A stretch of DNA of 64,000 nucleotides from positions 57,057,052 to 57,121,051 of the forward strand of contig CM031615.1 of the NCBI GenBank assembly GCA_018398815.1. The letters run 5' to 3'. This document shows positions 1-11,595 of the stretch, in pieces (the first letter of the stretch is position 1; every line of letters begins with the position of its first letter). The notes below the pieces were generated by a model. The model was not told where the DNA came from. It saw nothing but the letters and a program-made list of their open reading frames with translations, and ran no database searches. The stretch is from Conus ventricosus. Taxonomy: Eukaryota > Mollusca > Gastropoda > Neogastropoda > Conidae. The position numbers and the translations under genes are program-made.

Positions 1-1442
1 ATGATGCAGGCACGTATTTCGACCTTGGCTTGAGATCCATCACTTCCCCAGCTGGAATCTACCACTACATGAGCACCCGCAACAACAACTTCTCCAATCG
101 TGACCAGAAAGGACGTGTTGTCATCTTTCCCCACCCTATTGCGCAGGGCGCAATTGGAGCGATGGGGGGCAATGTGTCGTTGGCGGATGGGTACGACTTG
201 TATCTGCGTCTTGCTAGGAACAGTATCAGAGAGAACACAGAAACAAATTACCTGAATCATTTGTTTGTCATAGTTCGTGTTTGTAGGTCCCGATTTGGGC
301 TTTAGATAATTAGCAATTAGAAATTATTACATTAAAAAAGAAATCATGATGTTCTTGTCAGTCGCACCTGTGCAAGGTAAAACGAAAATTTTAAAGAGAA
401 AGAAAGAGAGAGCGAGAGAGAAGAGCGAGAGAGAAATAGGATTTCTTCAGTTTTGTTTGGAGGTAATACCGATACTTGCTACAGGAATGGGAGCTGATTG
501 CTGCATCTTAATGCTCAGATGATCTGAAATTACGGGTATTGGGAAGAAAAGAAGACTGACCCCTAGTCAAGGGAAATGTGGAAGATTTGTAGCTGGCTAG
601 CAATGACAAACAAGTTAATCAGCCGATGAAAGACTCCTAGGTGAAATGGGGTAGACATGTACTTGGCTAGTAATGACGAACAAGTTAATCAGTCGATGAA
701 AAGACTCTCAGGTGAAGCAAACAGCTGCTGAGAATGTTGTAATTAACTTGGTAGATGATGATTTTTTTAATGTTGCTGATGATTTTTTTTTTATGTTGCT
801 GTCCATCTGTTTTTGTTACATCATCAACATTATTTTGTGGAGAGATTGTTACATTCAGCTTGGTAGATGACCATTTTCTTTATGTCACTATCACTCAATT
901 TTTTGTTATATTAGCAACATTATTTTGAGGAGAGCGAGTTATATTCAGCTTGGTCAATGACTGTTTTCTTTATTTCACTATCGATCTATTTTTGTTATAC
1001 TATCAACAGTATTTTGAGGTGGTCAGTGACCGTTTTTTTAAAAATTCACTATCGATCTGTTTTTGTTATACTATCCACAGTATTTTGAGGAGAAAATGTT
1101 ATATTCAACTTGGTTTATGACCGTTTTCCTTATTCCACTGTCAATCTATTTTTATTATATTATCAAGATAATTCAGTGTAGAAAACGTTATATTCAACTT
1201 GATAGATGGCCATTTTCTTTGTGTCACTGTCAACCTGTTGTTGTTGGATTGTCACCATTATTTTGCCAGGACACTGGAGGTGGTGGTGGAGCCAGGCACC
1301 TTTGAAAACCTCCAGAAATTACAGCTGCAGAAATGGACGACGAAGCAAGGGGAGGCCAGAATGAAGGCTCAGAACAGAGAGATCCAGGTATGACATGCCA
1401 TGAAGCCTGCGGTGCAGTGTGTGTGTGTGTGGATATGTATGT

Positions 1443-1484
<42 letters not shown>

Positions 1485-1596
1485 CTGTGTGTGTGTGTGA
1501 GTGTGTGGGTATGTGTGTGCACACCTGCACGCACATGTGTTGTACATGTGTGTGTGCGTGGGCTCATGTGATTGCATGTGTGTATGCATAGGGGCA

Positions 1597-1640
<44 letters not shown>

Positions 1641-4555
1641 GAAGAAGAGAGAATGTATTTGTGAGAGATGTTTGTGTGTATGAGATTAAATGGAGGGAGA
1701 AGAGGAGGAAGTGTGCTATTGGCATATACTTGTTTGTGTGTGTATACCATTTTGTCTTTTTTTCAAATTGTAAAACTCATTATGTTTCTTGACCTGGAAA
1801 TGAAGAATTTTTGTTAACTCATATTTTTCAAGGCACATTTGAAATTTAAGACACTTAACGAGAAAAGTATAGTCAAATTATGGTTTTTAAGGCATATTTG
1901 AAAAACAAGGAAATGAGGAACTTATGAACAACATGCAAGTACAGATAATGTCAGAAGCAGTACAAAACTACAAAGGTGTCTTAGAAAGGGGGCGGGGAGA
2001 AACTAAAATAATCAACATTGAAATATTTTAAATGTCTACATTTATCTTTTACCAGAAAAGTCTGAGAGCTCCTGGTTTCAGTTCTGCAGGCATTCAAAAG
2101 ATAGAATTTGTAAAGAATGCACATATTTTTTAAGTGTATGTGATTTTTCAAGTGGGTTTCTTTACTTATATTAACTTATGTTTTACCTATGTATGTTAAA
2201 AGCATTCTTGGTAAATAGGAGAATGTGGTATCTCTAATCTGTTTCTTCATTTCAAAATCAGAGTAATTGTGAGAGTAGGTTTAGTCTGGAACTATAGACT
2301 GTTCCAGAAAGAAAAATTGGGATGAGATAACGCAAGTCTTTCCATTGCAAGTAGAAATACTTTTGTCTCAGTTTATGGGTCAAGCAGATAGATCGAGTCA
2401 AATATTTGATTTTAAGCACACACCAGGATAACAAATGGGTATCAACTGTCTGTTATTACAGGCACACCGCTTCACACCCATGTTTTGGCTTTTCCTCTCT
2501 CTGACTGAATTGTTCAGCTGACCAATGGAACAAAATTACTTTTACTATTAGCAGCATCTGTCCCATGAAAACAGGAGGGTCACTCTTGCTGAATGGCAAG
2601 CTCTAACACAGATTATCTTCCTTGCTCATCAAAGTTAAGAAGCCTTCTTTGGCCTTGGTATGTATGACCAAAGTAAAGGCTTGAATGCTGTTGTTTCCAG
2701 TTTGGTGAAGCGTACGCCAGCAGCTTCTACGTTGTCAGTCCAGAGCAGACTCTGTCTGACGGCCAGAAATTAATGACGGCCAAGATGAGCCTCACAGCTG
2801 ATGATGATGATGTCGCTGTCTACCGCAGCAACTCCGAGACTTTTGCTACCTGGACTCAGGTATGGAATGAACTGGGTATTGCTTCGATGAGTACTGTTGT
2901 CGATGTGTAGTGTCTTATGCACTGGTGTGTTGTCAGGGTGGAAGAAACAGGTAAGGTAATGTTGTTTATAGCCCAGTGACTGCAAAGGGCCATATCAGGG
3001 CTGTCACCGTGTTGAAGTCAACTCACAAGTCATTCAAAAACAAACAACAAAAAAAAAAACCTCATTCACACAACCCTTTAAAACACCATCTAAAAAAAAC
3101 ACCAGAAATTTTGTTAACTTTCCACTGTAAAATCTAAGATCAGATGAAAAATGTTAATGTCTTTTTCACAGGGTATGGCTGTGATGAGTACTGTTGTGAT
3201 GTGTAATTTTATTGTCTTGTGCACTGTTATGTTGTCAGATATGGAATTAACAGGGCATTGCTTTGATAAGTGCTGTTGGGATGTGTTGGAGTTTTAGTCT
3301 GTTGTTCATTTTGTGTTGTCAGGTATGGAATTAACAGGGTATGGTTGGTTATGATTTGTTGAGCTGTATGGTTATGTTGTCTCCGCAGTGCTGTTTTAGA
3401 CACTGAATTAGTTCCCTTCAGCTTTTCTTTCCTTGATTCTTTTTTGTTGTAGTATAATTATGTATGTTTATCAGATCAGTGGTCCAGTCTCTAAGTTAAA
3501 AATGTTTCTGTGCACTGTGATGTGGCACAACTGTGGCTGGTCGGCTGGGCTATAAGCAACATGTATCTGATTCTTATGTAGATGGAAATGACACTTAAAA
3601 GAAAAAAAAAAATTATTCATCACAGCCCCACAGGAAAGCAGCCAGAGAGGCTCAGATGATCGTTATACTTTTTTTTTCTTTACCGTTTGGTTCCATCAGC
3701 AGCTTCTTCCCCTGGTCATAGCTTCTGTGTTCATTGTTGGTCCCCATGGTTACACATCTGTTTGTTGTTCGAACAGAATTTTACATTTGTCTTTTGGGTT
3801 GAGTGGATTACCTGTTCTGTTAACAGCATCTTTTCCAGCGGAATTCCATTATGAATTTTCGTGCACTAAATTCATGGGGTTGAAATGACTGCAAATCCAA
3901 CAGTTACTTTGTTCAGCGAATGTTGTATTCAGTTTTTAATGTTGACTGTACTAAAGGTTACCTGTCTCTTTTGTAGCTGAATCCTGTTATGCATTGGATG
4001 TGTGGGCTGAAAACTATACTGTGTGATGTTTTTCAGTACAAGTTTTATTAGTTTCTAGGGTTTACTGAGTAGATGCTTTTCTTAGTCTGCTAGACTGAAA
4101 ACTTTTCTCTGTAATCTATTTCAGCCAAATTTGATGCAGTGGAAGGGCACTGCACGAAAACAAAAACTCCTTTGCTGTCAGCAGAATTTTGTATACCTAA
4201 TCCTCAGGTTTGATTCTTCCTTAAACAGTACTATTGATTTTTTTTTTCTAGCAGACTTTCAAACCAAACTGCTATGGTTAACTGGAGTGTTGATTCACCT
4301 GTCTCCTCCCCAGGTGCCTGACGTGAAAATCGATGGCGGCAAGGCCAGTTTCCAGGTGTCCAGGGCGGGGTGTTTGTGGCTCGCACCCAAGGACACCACG
4401 TTGGTATGATTGTGGGCATCACCATCGCCTGTCTCGTCGTCGTGGCTGTTGTGATCGGGGCGTCGTGCTACTTCCGTTCCCATCCTCCAAGTGGCAGGCT
4501 GTGGCAACAAACTGCCGTAATGCAGGGCGCTCCTTTTCACGCCAAAGTTTAGTGG
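1..4555 (+). CDS. DD3-3: DD3-3 family protein, 3' part (four exons; 5' end outside the window)
   Basis: Exons are 1-190, 1270-1387, 2701-2859 and 4314-4555. All joins have GT-AG borders and matching phases (2/1, then 0/0). The first exon reads from base 3 and contains the block YMSTRNNNFSNRDQKGR, which I recognise from Dictyostelium protein DD3-3 and its animal homologues. Exon 2 encodes a charged stretch (TFENLQKLQLQKW). Exon 3 encodes a short segment ending in ADDDDVAVYRSNSETFATW. The last exon encodes a stop-proximal hydrophobic segment of about 22 residues (4409-4474) followed by a 20-30 residue tail, which suggests a single-pass membrane protein with a short C-terminal tail. The biochemical function of the family is not established, so none is assigned. 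The last exon needs one extra base to stay in frame (see its own entry). The N-terminal part and promoter lie upstream of the window. Confidence 0.75.
590..1268 (+). repeat. Degenerate tandem repeats in DD3-3 intron 1
   Basis: At about 590-715 a segment of roughly 65 bp (caatgacaaacaagttaatc) occurs twice. From about 740 to 1268 there are about five copies of a 90-100 bp unit. Its landmarks are ATTATTTTGAGGAG, then a TATATTCAGCTTGGT block, then TTTCTTTATNTCACTATC. The last copy ends in ttattttgccag, which is the acceptor of exon 2. Confidence 0.7.
2857..3350 (+). repeat. Degenerate repeats copying the exon 3 donor region
   Basis: The sequence just after exon 3 (gtatggaatgaactgggta) recurs in diverged form near 3174, 3239 and 3321 as gtatggaattaacagggta-like blocks. 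Each is preceded by tgttgtcag and separated from the next by about 75-85 bp. These look like old tandem copies of the donor-flanking intron sequence. No coding sequence is associated with the extra copies. Confidence 0.5.
4314..4555 (+). CDS. DD3-3: DD3-3 last exon with membrane segment and a one-base frame break
   Basis: The acceptor is the ccccag just before 4314 and the stop is TAG at 4553-4555. Reading enters in phase 0 as VPDVKIDGGKASFQVSRAG. It must change frame at the GGGG run at 4367-4370 to continue as VFVARTQGHHVGM and then the hydrophobic segment. One missing G in that run explains the shift. If read without the shift, the frame runs on only to a nearby stop and loses the membrane segment. 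The two halves fit a normal type I C-terminus, so I read this as one exon with a 1-base deletion. It is either an assembly error in a homopolymer or a true lesion. Confidence 0.75.
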
Positions 4556-5640
4556 TCCTCTGTTCTGTTTATGAACATGGGAGGAGCGACAGTGATACAT
4601 ATCTTTGTTGGTCAGAATAGTGACAGATTCATTCCAAATGCAACATTTTATATGCAGGCAGTTCTGTTATGTAAATTTTGCACATTTTCCGATGTTTTCG
4701 TCCATTGTGTTCAACTGTCTTTTGTTCCCTATTTATCTAGTAGTTTTTGTTGTTTTTTAATGAAACACCCTGGCATGAAATAAGTCTATTGATTATTTTC
4801 TTCTTGTCAGTTTTTATATGGTGTCACTTAGAAGTATTGTTCTTATTCTCTCCAGTGGCAACACTGCTGAAGCTGCTTGCTCAGAAATTGATCTTTCAGC
4901 AGCTGATCAACACCAGGACCAAAATTTTATGGAATACATCAGAACCTCACTGGATACACATATATACAAACCAGGAACACAAACTCATGAAAATGTGAAA
5001 AATACTTTTGAAGAATTTGGACCCGTAAAGGAACAGTAGTCATTACCACCAGGAACATACATACAGCTGTTCAGGAATGTAGATAAATCATCGAATTAAC
5101 TTGGACCAACATCCCATATTTAAACTCCCCCCCCTTTTTTTTTTTTTTTACTTTACAGTGCATAATCATTCAAGCTGACCTGTTTTATTGTGCTGCAGAG
5201 GGTCACAAATTGTTAAACCATGTTAATGTTGAGTGCTTTTGTTTGACATTTGATTATGCATATCATTGTGCGTTGTTTTTTGTTGATGATAAACACAGGG
5301 AATGAACTTTGAATACTAATCCTTAACCTATTTTATATATAGAGTGCGTGCTTCATGTCTGTTAGCCCATCTGTTTGTGTCCTGTCTGTCTTTGAAGTCT
5401 GCAGTCTTTGATCTTGGTTTTACACATGTCCACAGTTTTCATCTGACCTTCTCCAAGCTTGGCATGGTCACTCACTAGCACACAGGGCAGATCAAAAGTG
5501 AATGACATTCGAGCAAGAAAGTCGCTTTACTTGCGTTTCAATGTGACCATATCGCAAAGAAAAATGACGTTGGGATTCTATTAGTCGAACATACCTCACT
5601 GTTGGCGTTCATTTACATTAAAAAAGAAGGTGCCTTCTGT
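4556..5640. other. 3' flank of DD3-3, no further gene seen
   Basis: This is presumably 3' UTR and intergenic DNA. It is T-rich and has no open frame with recognisable coding character. A C/T-run (ccccccccttttttttttt) lies near 5128-5150. Several weak poly(A)-signal-like words are present, but none is convincing enough to place a transcript end. Confidence 0.5.
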
Positions 5641-5642
5641 CA

Positions 5643-5713
5643 GCTTCAACAGCTCAGTTGCAAGAGCATTAGACTGAAGATCCAAACGTGCCTGTTCAAT
5701 CCAGGCTTCAGAC
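5643..5713 (+). repeat. tRNA-Phe(GAA)-like sequence, probably SINE head or tRNA pseudogene
   Basis: The D-arm AGCTCAGTTGCAAGAGC, anticodon loop CTGAAGA (anticodon GAA) and T-arm (stem GCCTG/CAGGC at 5690-5706 with loop TTCAATC) lie in tRNA order and spacing. They match the general form of tRNA-Phe. The T stem is perfect, but the acceptor stem (5643-5649 with 5707-5713) has at least two mismatches and the anticodon stem has one. A functional tRNA is therefore unlikely; a tRNA-derived SINE or pseudogene is more probable. Confidence 0.6.
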
Positions 5714-5729
5714 ACTTTTTTCACTTGGG

Positions 5730-5895
5730 TGGGCATTGGGGAAGAGGGGGGCAGGGGGGGAGGTGTGGACGGATGGGGAAGGGCATGATGGAAGGAGGAT
5801 CAGGGGTGTGGGGGTGGGAGGAAGATGGGTGAAGGAGGGCCTGCGGAAGGAGGGAGAAGTTGGGGGGGGGGGGGGGGGTGGAGGGTTTGGGGTGG
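5730..5895 (+). repeat. G-rich purine tract
   Basis: About 165 bases are almost entirely G and A with many GGG runs, including an uninterrupted run of about 17 G just before 5879. It could form G-quadruplexes on the + strand. It separates two tRNA-like sequences. Confidence 0.7.
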
Positions 5896-5957
5896 AGAGG
5901 CTGGAAAAGCAAGTAGGGCATGATTGGAGAGCCTCGTGATGAAGGCATGGTTGTTTG

Positions 5958-6032
5958 GGGCCAGATTGGTCCAGTGGGAGAAAGGCATCAGACTCTCATT
6001 CCTGAATCTTCAGTTTGATTCCTAATTGAGAA
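5958..6032 (+). repeat. Second tRNA-like sequence
   Basis: A box A-like segment (TGGTCCAGTGGGA, about 5968-5980) and a box B-like segment (GTTTGATTCCT, about 6012-6022) are spaced as in a tRNA gene. The cloverleaf is poor, so this is at best a decayed SINE head. Confidence 0.35.
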
Positions 6033-9000
6033 AGACAAATTTGGCAGAGATTTTCTCTTCAGAGGTCGCATATGTGCTGACTCTGGTCCTCTCAGTCCTG
6101 TGGAACATACTTATAACATTCAACGCCCATCTTGCACCGAATTGGATGCAGATAAGTAATTGCTCGTTCCTTTTGTTGTCCTCAGTGTTGTGTATCTTGC
6201 CTGTAGAAGACCTAGGAGGTCGAAACGTGTCGTGTTTTGTCTTGTAATTAGATTGTCGAAGTTTTTCGGCGGAGCCTTATGAATTATTTTTCAAATTTGT
6301 TTAGATTTCCGCCTGCAGTTGTCTCACTTTGCAACTGGATTCAAACAGATGTCCTGTGCATGAGTGTACAGAGAAAACCTTGCTGGCATCTTGTATTCCA
6401 TTTCACCTTGCTGAAAAGTAGACCATCATGGACTGGTGGAGCATGAACGACACGCACATGAACACATGAACAATGATGCAGCAGAATCTTCATGTTGGAA
6501 AGTTGGCTTCATTATTGAGTAGAAGTTAAGCACTTCACAGTTAAGAATAGACAGTTACATATTCTTCCACAAGTGAAGTGTGTTCGATTAATCTGAAGGT
6601 GAACTGTTCGAGCTATGTTTTCATAGACAGGTGATGTTGAAGAATGTTTCGTTAATCTGAAAGTTGCGGGTTTATGTTTTCTTCAATGGGTGAAGTAGGT
6701 TTTGTTAATCTGAAAGTTGCAGGTGGATGTTTTCTTTAATGGGTGAAGTATGCACTGTTAATCTGAAAGTCATAGGTTTGAAATGAGGCAAGGCCATCCA
6801 AGAGAAGAGTGGAGGTGGATTTTCCTGGCCTCCCATGTGAAATGTGCCAACCTGCATACATTGAAACTCCCAGTGTGTATGAAGACACACACTGGAGATC
6901 CCTGGGTGCCTGTTTGGCCTGGTTACCCATCACCAAGTTTGCAGTCAGGCATTGCAAGTTGAATCAGACAGGTGCTCAGCATAAACAATGCCCTTTTCAC
7001 CAACCGTCTTAATGCATTTTCATTCTGGTGGTATGGGCAGTGTAAGGTACACCCTCCTTCCCCGCACTCCTGGGGTAATTATTCCTATCTACCACTCAAG
7101 GGTAGATGGGTGTGGATGGTAGATCTACTGGTAAGTAACTGAAGATCCCATAACATCATTTGGTGCGTTACCACTTTGTGAGGATGTGAACGAATCCAAC
7201 ATACACCAGGTTATTTTGGGAAGTGATTGGCCTCAAGTAGCATTTTCCCCACCATCCATTTAAATTTATTGCAGGACACTTGCAGGAGAATAACAGCTCT
7301 GTTGCCTTGGGCTGCATATGGTGACAGCTCTGTGACTAATGAGCCGTGGGACATATGAATCACTGATACGAAAGAGAGATTTGCCAGCTGGACAGTATGA
7401 GGATACATGGTTCGAGAAATGCAGGTTTTGCATCAGTGCTCTGATTGATATGGACTCACAGCACAGCAGTGGCAGCGTTACTCGTCCTGTCATGAATGTT
7501 CATGAGAGAATTTTTGTTATTCACATTATTGTTAGTAGTAGTAGTAGTGGTAGTGGTAGTGGTAGTAGTATTGTTGTTGTTATTATTATCTTTTTATCAC
7601 TCGGCTTGGTGAGACAGTGTTCCATTTGACATTTTGGGGTAGATTAAAAAAAAAGAAGAGTATTCCAAGTATCTGAATTTGTGTATCGCATTGTGTACAT
7701 GTATTCTGCATTGCAATTTTTGTTTTTTGATTATCCTCATATAATTGAGCATGTGGTGCTGCACTGTCAGAAATCGTGATGATGTAGGTATGGCATTCCA
7801 TGTAAACTGACCAGTTCTGCTCTATTGTTACTTTACCTGCAAGCATGTGAACTAATCTGTTAAAGTTTTTGATATGTACTTTTTAGAGCGGCTGGTCTGC
7901 AAATACATCAAATGATAAGAAATAGTTAAGTTAAAATAAATTGCTCAAGTCAAAAGCATTCTTGTATGCATTAAAACATTTATTGTAAATGTGAAATGAT
8001 TTTCGGTAGCTGTGGTTCTTTTACTGTTGACTTCAGTGTAAAGAAATGGACTTGGATGTGTCATGCATTATTATTTAACAAGTGAATATGTTAATACGCA
8101 ATTCTGTCCATGAACTGGTATACGTAAATTCATTTTCTTAATTTTCTATTTAACTGTTTAACTTTTTCGCAACATGTCGCGAGAATGATCGCGGCGCCCA
8201 ACTTACCACTTGGCGATGTGGGGTAAAAATACTCGCGGCAAGGGATCTGTCACTCAGGACATGTTGCGAGAATCTTCTAAAAATAAATATGGCTGACTTT
8301 CCTGAAGAATTTTTAACCATTGGTGTCAGTGTACAGACACAGTCCTTCCAATGTCATATCATACCAGTTAGCAAGCTACTAACAGTCAATTTCATTGGTT
8401 AATTTGAAGAGAAAGCAACCAACCCGTTGGCATCTTCAAGCACTGAATCAGTGCTCCATGTTCGAAGTATGTCATATTCACCTCAATCAAACAAGAACAA
8501 AATAATTATTTTGCCTTCTAAAACATTTATCATCGAGAAGATGAAAGATAGGTCTAGTTCACTGTTCAAAATCAAAATCGGTGTCTGATTTAGGCTTTTA
8601 AGGAAAAATAATTAAAAATGGTCAAAATCAGGTGTCCTGAGGCAATTTCAGTGCTGTTACTGCAGTATTAACAGGGCACACAGAGCAGAATGAGGGTCTG
8701 TGTTGATAGTGTTAACAGGGCACACAGAGCAGAATGAGGGTCTGTGTTGATAGTGTTAAAGAATGCTGACATTTCAAGACGGAGTCATTACAATCTGCAT
8801 AGTTAAAATATTAAACACAAGTCATCAATGTGCAAGTTTTTTAACTATACACATTTTTTTCAAATAAACATTCCCTCCCAATTTTTATATAAAGTGACCA
8901 AAGACTTCCACTGCTATCCCATCCCTTCCTCTTTCCTCTCTCTCTATCTCTCTCTCACACACACACACACGCACACAGAGTTGCAAAGAGACAAGAAGAA

Positions 9001-9086
9001 GAAAGGAATGATTAGTAATGGTTTGAAAACTGTTATATGGGCTGAAAGAGTTCTGTCTGTGAATATGATCATTATATTCACAGATG
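6033..9086. other. Non-coding stretch with small repeats
   Basis: No gene is recognisable. There are three or four degenerate copies of a unit of about 62 bp (landmark GTTAATCTGAAAGTTGCAGG) at about 6585-6780. A (AGT)n/(GTT)n tract lies at 7531-7590. The word ACATGTYGCGAGAAT is repeated directly at about 8173 and 8259. Two exact copies of a 44-bp unit lie at 8669-8756. Confidence 0.5.
8669..8756 (+). repeat. Two-copy 44-bp tandem duplication
   Basis: The 44-bp unit beginning TAACAGGGCACACAGAGCAG occurs twice head to tail with no difference, so it is a recent duplication. Confidence 0.9.
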
Positions 9087-9088
9087 TA

Positions 9089-10150
9089 CCGTAAAGTTCG
9101 GACTATAAGCCGCGACTTTTTTCCCCAGCTTTAAACCTTGCGGCTTAAACAACGATGCGGCTTATTTGCAGATTTTTCTGATTTCAGAAGCATCACACCT
9201 CGTCTATTCTTAGCTTCTCTGTAACTCACCATATCGTGTTTACTGTTCATGAATTTTTATTATGCTTTTAACTACGATTTTCTGTGTAATCGTGTAATGG
9301 AATCAGTAACCCGTTCAGAAATACGGGAATCGACATAAGTAAAGCCCATTACTGATATCTTTTTTCATCAGTTTGTCTTCTACAAAAATACGATCGCTTC
9401 GAACGGCGCAATGTGTTGGCCGTTTCAGACCTGTTTAATCTTGACTAACACTAGCTGAATTACGAACAAAATAACTCAGCACTGGCACGGTATTAAGCGA
9501 AATAAAACAATCGAATCGTTTCATTAATGTTCTGGTTTGTTATTATATGCATTATCTTACCAAGTGCGTCTTGCAATTCAAAAACGATTAGCGCATTCAA
9601 CTCATTGTCAGACCTTGGCTTGGATCCGCCATTGTTGAAATCGTGGACAGGGGGTGAAGGTTTGCATTTGATACCTTTGCTTTGATTGGCTTGCGCTTTC
9701 GAGTACTCAACCAATCGCTTAGCTTGATACACCAATGAATGCAGGAGAGAACTGCCTTTCTAGCGCATCGTTAATGCGTTGTTTTTTTCGGTATTTTTTT
9801 TAAAAGCAATGATGTTGGAAAGACAACACCTGTAAGAAGCCTCATAAAAACTTCGATTCTAATTACATCGTACTAAAAAAAAAAAAAAAGACTGAAGAAA
9901 AGCTGGAAACATGCTCTTGTATTCTGACCTATTTAAATGCCAATGAATGCAGTGAACACATTGTATGTGGTGATTTTCGACACTGTAAACTCAACGCTCG
10001 GCCAGCTGCCGCCTGCGGCACATCGGACTGTGTTGTATATATCTGCGGCTTATAAACCGGTGCGGCTTATTTGTGAAAAAGTTCAGATTTTAAAAAAATT
10101 TAGTGGGTACGGCTTATATACAGGTGCGCTCAATAGACCGAACTTTACGG
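9089..10150. mobile_element. 1,062-bp TIR element with TA target-site duplication, non-autonomous
   Basis: The ends are perfect inverted repeats, CCGTAAAGTTCGG on the left and its complement on the right, with TA on both sides (9087-9088 and 10151-10152). Inside both ends the word ATAAGCCGC or GCGGCTTAT recurs several times in mirrored arrangement, as is typical of transposase-binding subterminal repeats. The interior has short open frames but none with transposase motifs. The TA duplication fits the Tc1/mariner/pogo group, but the TIR does not begin with a terminus I can assign to a named family. I call it a MITE-like non-autonomous DNA transposon. Confidence 0.75.
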
Positions 10151-10152
10151 TA

Positions 10153-10379
10153 CTGAAACAAAGTCCCTGATTTCTTTCTTTTCTTTCTGTAAAGTGTGTT
10201 CAACAAGTGTTTGTGTACATATATGTATGAGTGAGATTATTTTCACACTTTGTTATGACCTGTACTAATTTAATTACATTTCAAATAAACTGAGACTGCT
10301 GGTCAGTCTTTTGACAAACACACTCCAGTGAGTGTCAGAATTGTGCTCTTGACATCATGATTTTTTTTCCATACACGTT

Positions 10380-10410
<31 letters not shown>

Positions 10411-10642
10411 TCACATTAACATTAGCACTGTGGGATGTATGAGTGATCTTTGCCTGCATGTCCCCATGTGTGCACGCACACATATCGATGTACACGCACA
10501 CACTCGCTGCCAAAAGAAACATCATCAGGTTTGGATCTCCACATTTAATCCTCGGTCCCATTTGTAAAGCAGCAGTACAAAAACTCTACAAACACGACCA
10601 TTACAACAGTATCAATCACAGGCGGGTGAATTTCACTACAGA
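10153..10642. other. Intergenic / 3' flank of ATP23
   Basis: This holds a (TG)n tract at 10383-10411 and otherwise unremarkable AT-rich sequence. It is presumably the 3' UTR of the minus-strand ATP23 gene plus spacer. No gene is visible. Confidence 0.5.
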
Positions 10643-11559
10643 TCAGCTGTACCCATAGTACTGTCCCTCTTGTAATGCTCTCTCTGGGTCACGAGAGTTT
10701 TTCCTTGGTCTTCGACCCACAGGCTCCAGATCGTTGTAACATCTATCAAACACACTGTCCACAATCTCCATGGCCTTCTCCACAGGCACGTTACGTACCA
10801 TCAGGATGGACTGTAGCGCTTTAGATTTGACGCATTGCTATAAAAGAAAAGAAAATGACAATTTCAAGAACAATACTCGATATTGAAAAGAAATAGACAA
10901 TTTTAAGTATGATAGACAATGTCATAATAAATGGTTAACAAAAAAGGAAGATCTTAAATAGGCAAATATAATCAGAAATAATGATACTAATCAGCGCTAA
11001 CACTGCAGTAATAGTGTACAATTTTAAACATATATTCCAAGAAACTATCCCGATCGAAGTGCTTCATTAGAGATTAGAGAAACATTCTCTAAATAAAAGT
11101 ATTATATATCCATTACATACATCAAAGCTCAAGCAATCATGCACTCTGATTTTCATGATAGTTCATCGGTATATGGGTTTTGTCAGAAAATGCCAGACAG
11201 TATATCTATTAAGTTCTGACCATTAGATCAAACTAAAAATCAAATGTAAAAAATCTCAAGCCTACACATGTACACACAGGGGCACACACCCGCTCAAACA
11301 CCACAAACATGTGCACCTGCTCACACATGTGAATACACACTCTTGTATGGAACAAGAACATGCTATCAACTTCTCTTCTCCTGGCCTGCCTCAACTGTTT
11401 TCGGGAGAAAAAAATAATTGATGAGACTCCCCAACACCCTCTCCCATACATTACATCACCCTCTTCTCCTCCTCATTCCCCCACCTATCAGACATGTTAT
11501 CTCTCTCTCACACACACACACAAATACACACACACACACACACTCACACACAACACACA

Positions 11560-11595
<36 letters not shown>

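Noticed and set aside
1230..1750. Minus-strand His/Thr-rich frames across DD3-3 exon 2
   Set aside because: They come from the (TG)n tract after the exon 2 donor and lie antisense to a well-supported exon.
5643..5713. Functional tRNA-Phe gene
   Set aside because: The acceptor and anticodon stems have mismatches and there is no terminator-like T run directly after it that would favour an active gene over a SINE or pseudogene.
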